This document shows, in pieces, positions 7,112-8,574 of a stretch of 8,574 bases of DNA. The stretch is taken from positions 1 through 8,574 of the forward strand of contig CACYDL010000229.1 in the NCBI GenBank assembly GCA_902773195.1, read 5' to 3'. The notes under the pieces were generated by a model. It searched no databases. It had not been told where the DNA came from and saw nothing but the letters and a program-made list of their open reading frames with translations. Position 1 is the first letter of the stretch. Every line of letters begins with the position of its first letter. This DNA comes from an uncultured Lachnospiraceae bacterium (GTDB lineage: Bacteria > Bacillota_A > Clostridia > Lachnospirales > Lachnospiraceae). The position numbers and the translations under genes are program-made.

Positions 7112-7140
7112 TTGCGCGGCCGGAGACAATCGTCTATAAT
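7112..7140 (+). promoter_or_regulatory. Housekeeping (SigA-type) promoter for argH
   Basis: TTGCGC (7112-7117) and a perfect TATAAT (7135-7140) are separated by 17 bases, starting at the base after the queH stop codon. Transcription is predicted to start near 7147, giving a leader of about 58 bases. This makes argH the start of its own transcription unit rather than the tail of the flippase-queH unit, although read-through is possible. Confidence 0.82.
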
Positions 7141-7157
7141 GAACAGAATTCCGGATT

Positions 7158-7180
7158 CCGGCGCCGGGGACGGCGCCCGG
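7158..7180 (+). promoter_or_regulatory. Leader hairpin before argH
   Basis: CCGGCGCC (7158-7165) pairs with GGCGCC plus GG (7172-7177, 7179-7180), with one bulged C (7178) and the six-base loop GGGGAC. It lies in the short argH leader, ending 9 bases before the AAAGGAG ribosome binding site (7190-7196). There is no following T tract, so it is not an intrinsic terminator. A role in translation or mRNA stability is only inferred. Confidence 0.4.
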
Positions 7181-7204
7181 AGGACGGCGAAAGGAGATCA
7201 GCCA

Positions 7205-8574
7205 ATGGCACAGCTTTGGGGAGGCCGCTTTACGAAGGAGACGGATGATCTGGTATATGCGTTCAACCAGTCCCTTCCCTTCGACAGGCGTCTCTGGAAA
7301 TATGATATCAAAGGCAGCATCGCCCACAGCGCCATGCTGCACCGCATCGGCGTCCTGAGCGACGAGGAGAGCGAGGCGATCCGGACCGGACTGGAGGGAA
7401 TCGCCGCGGACATCGGAAGCGGAAAGCTGGAGCTGACCGGCGACGCCGAGGACATCCACAGCTTCGTCGAGTCCCATCTCACCGCGCGGATCGGCGAGGC
7501 GGGAAAGAAGCTTCACACCGGCCGCTCCCGAAACGACCAGGTCGCCCTCGACATGCGTCTGTGCATCCGGGACGAGGCCGACGCGGTCTCGGAGTACATC
7601 AGAAATCTTCTCGGGGTGATTCTCGGCATCATGGAGAAGAGTACGGAGATCTGCATGCCCGGCTTCACGCATCTTCAGAAGGCGCAGCCCGTCACCCTCG
7701 CCCATCACATGGGCGCCTACTTCGAGATGTTCCGCCGGGATTACGAGAGAATCCGCTCGCTCCGGACGCGCATGAACGTCTGTCCCCTGGGCAGCGGGGC
7801 CCTGGCCGGCACCACCTATCCCCTGGACCGGGAGATGACGGCGGAGCTGCTCGGCTTCGACCGGCCCTGCGACAACTCGATGGACGGCGTGTCGGACAGG
7901 GATTACATCCTGGAGTTCCTGAGCGCGGCCTCCATCGTCATGGTGCATCTGTCGAGGCTCTCCGAGGAGCTGATCCTCTGGAATTCCAACGAATACCGGT
8001 TTATTGAGATCGACGACACCTACGCGACGGGCAGCAGCATCATGCCGCAGAAGAAGAATCCGGACATCGCCGAGCTGATCAGAGGCAAGACGGGCCGCGT
8101 CTTCGGGGCGATGAACTCGCTGTTCGTCACGATGAAGGGGCTTCCTCTCGCGTACAACAAGGATATGCAGGAGGACAAGGAGATGACCTTCGACGCCGTC
8201 GACACGGTCAAGGGCTGTCTGCGCCTGATGGCGGGTATGCTGTCCTCCGTGACGTTCCGTCCGGACCGCATGCGCCGAAGCGCGCAGCAGGGCTTTTCCA
8301 ACGCGACGGACGCCGCGGACTATCTCGTCAGGAAGGGAGTGCCCTTCCGCGACGCCCACGGGATCATCGGACGGCTGGTGCTGACGTGCATCGAACGGGA
8401 GATCAGCCTGGACGAGCTCCCGCTCGAGGATTACCGCCGGGAGTGCCCGGCCTTTGACGAGGACATCTACGACGCGGTTTCCCTGCAGGCCTGCGTCGAC
8501 AGAAGGAAGACAAAAGGAGCGCCGGGCGCGGCGGAGGAGGAGATCCGGATCAGCAGGAGCTGGCTGGAGAGCAC
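7205..8574 (+). CDS. argH: Argininosuccinate lyase (3' end cut by window edge)
   Basis: ArgH splits argininosuccinate into arginine and fumarate, the last step of arginine biosynthesis, as a cytoplasmic homotetramer of the fumarase/aspartase superfamily. The frame is open from ATG 7205 to the window edge (456 full codons, no stop). Family members are about 455-470 residues, so only the last few codons are likely missing. Visible motifs are MAQLWGGRF at the N-terminus, EDIHSFVE (82-89), HTGRSRNDQVALD (104-116), the HLQKAQP motif (156-162) that includes the expected general-base His, CPLGSGALAGTTYP (193-206), and the superfamily signature GSSIMPQKKNPD (276-287) with the catalytic serine in the mobile loop. 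The start has AAAGGAG (7190-7196) at 8-base spacing. argG, a frequent partner, is not seen upstream. The gene has its own promoter and leader hairpin. Confidence 0.97.
   Translation, partial: MAQLWGGRFTKETDDLVYAFNQSLPFDRRLWKYDIKGSIAHSAMLHRIGVLSDEESEAIRTGLEGIAADIGSGKLELTGDAEDIHSFVESHLTARIGEAGKKLHTGRSRNDQVALDMRLCIRDEADAVSEYIRNLLGVILGIMEKSTEICMPGFTHLQKAQPVTLAHHMGAYFEMFRRDYERIRSLRTRMNVCPLGSGALAGTTYPLDREMTAELLGFDRPCDNSMDGVSDRDYILEFLSAASIVMVHLSRLSEELILWNSNEYRFIEIDDTYATGSSIMPQKKNPDIAELIRGKTGRVFGAMNSLFVTMKGLPLAYNKDMQEDKEMTFDAVDTVKGCLRLMAGMLSSVTFRPDRMRRSAQQGFSNATDAADYLVRKGVPFRDAHGIIGRLVLTCIEREISLDELPLEDYRRECPAFDEDIYDAVSLQACVDRRKTKGAPGAAEEEIRISRSWLES

Noticed and set aside
7140..7152. ArgR operator (ARG box) at the argH promoter
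   Set aside because: TGAAC-AGA-ATTCC resembles the two half-sites, but the spacing is one base short and the outer positions differ. This is too weak to call without other sites for comparison.
6938..8359. Long minus-strand open frame opposite queH-argH
   Set aside because: Same shadow behaviour. It crosses a gene boundary and the argH promoter region, and its protein shows no family motif.

Overview
The window is an ordinary chromosomal segment of a GC-rich anaerobic Firmicute. A Clostridia/Lachnospiraceae-type bacterium is the best guess. This is inferred from strong AGGAGG-type ribosome binding sites, housekeeping-like TATAAT promoters, a SpoVB/YtgP-type flippase, the oxygen-sensitive queuosine enzyme QueH, and an OmpR-type regulator with its kinase, all packed tightly on one strand. 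No 16S rRNA or other taxonomic marker is present, so the assignment is not firm. Every convincing gene is on the + strand. The long minus-strand reading frames are by-products of GC-biased codon positions.

Layout: (1) 1-152 is a non-coding leader with a -10-like TATAAT at 74-79. (2) 153-2353 is a two-component system, with the response regulator followed by a membrane histidine kinase that overlaps it by four bases. (3) 2354-2481 is an intergenic region with a clear promoter and a leader hairpin. (4) 2482-3864 is hisH then hisF, the two subunits of imidazole glycerol phosphate synthase, with no hisA between them and no hisI after. (5) 3917-4588 is ung, uracil-DNA glycosylase, probably read through from hisHF. 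(6) 4589-4714 is a gap with a strong hairpin. (7) 4715-6355 is a 14-helix MurJ/SpoVB-like lipid flippase. (8) 6371-7111 is queH. (9) 7112-7204 is a second clear promoter plus leader hairpin. (10) 7205 to the window end is argH, argininosuccinate lyase, cut by the window edge close to its natural C-terminus.

The genes serve separate housekeeping jobs: signal sensing, histidine and purine-linked metabolism (HisHF releases AICAR), DNA repair, cell-wall precursor export, tRNA queuosine modification and arginine synthesis. They look grouped by convenience into short transcription units rather than forming one pathway. I found no mobile element, CRISPR array, RNA gene, phage gene or defence system. 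The points most worth a second look are the hisHF pair detached from the rest of a his operon, the matched promoter/short-leader/hairpin arrangement in front of both amino-acid biosynthesis genes, and an unassigned extracellular sensor domain in the kinase.
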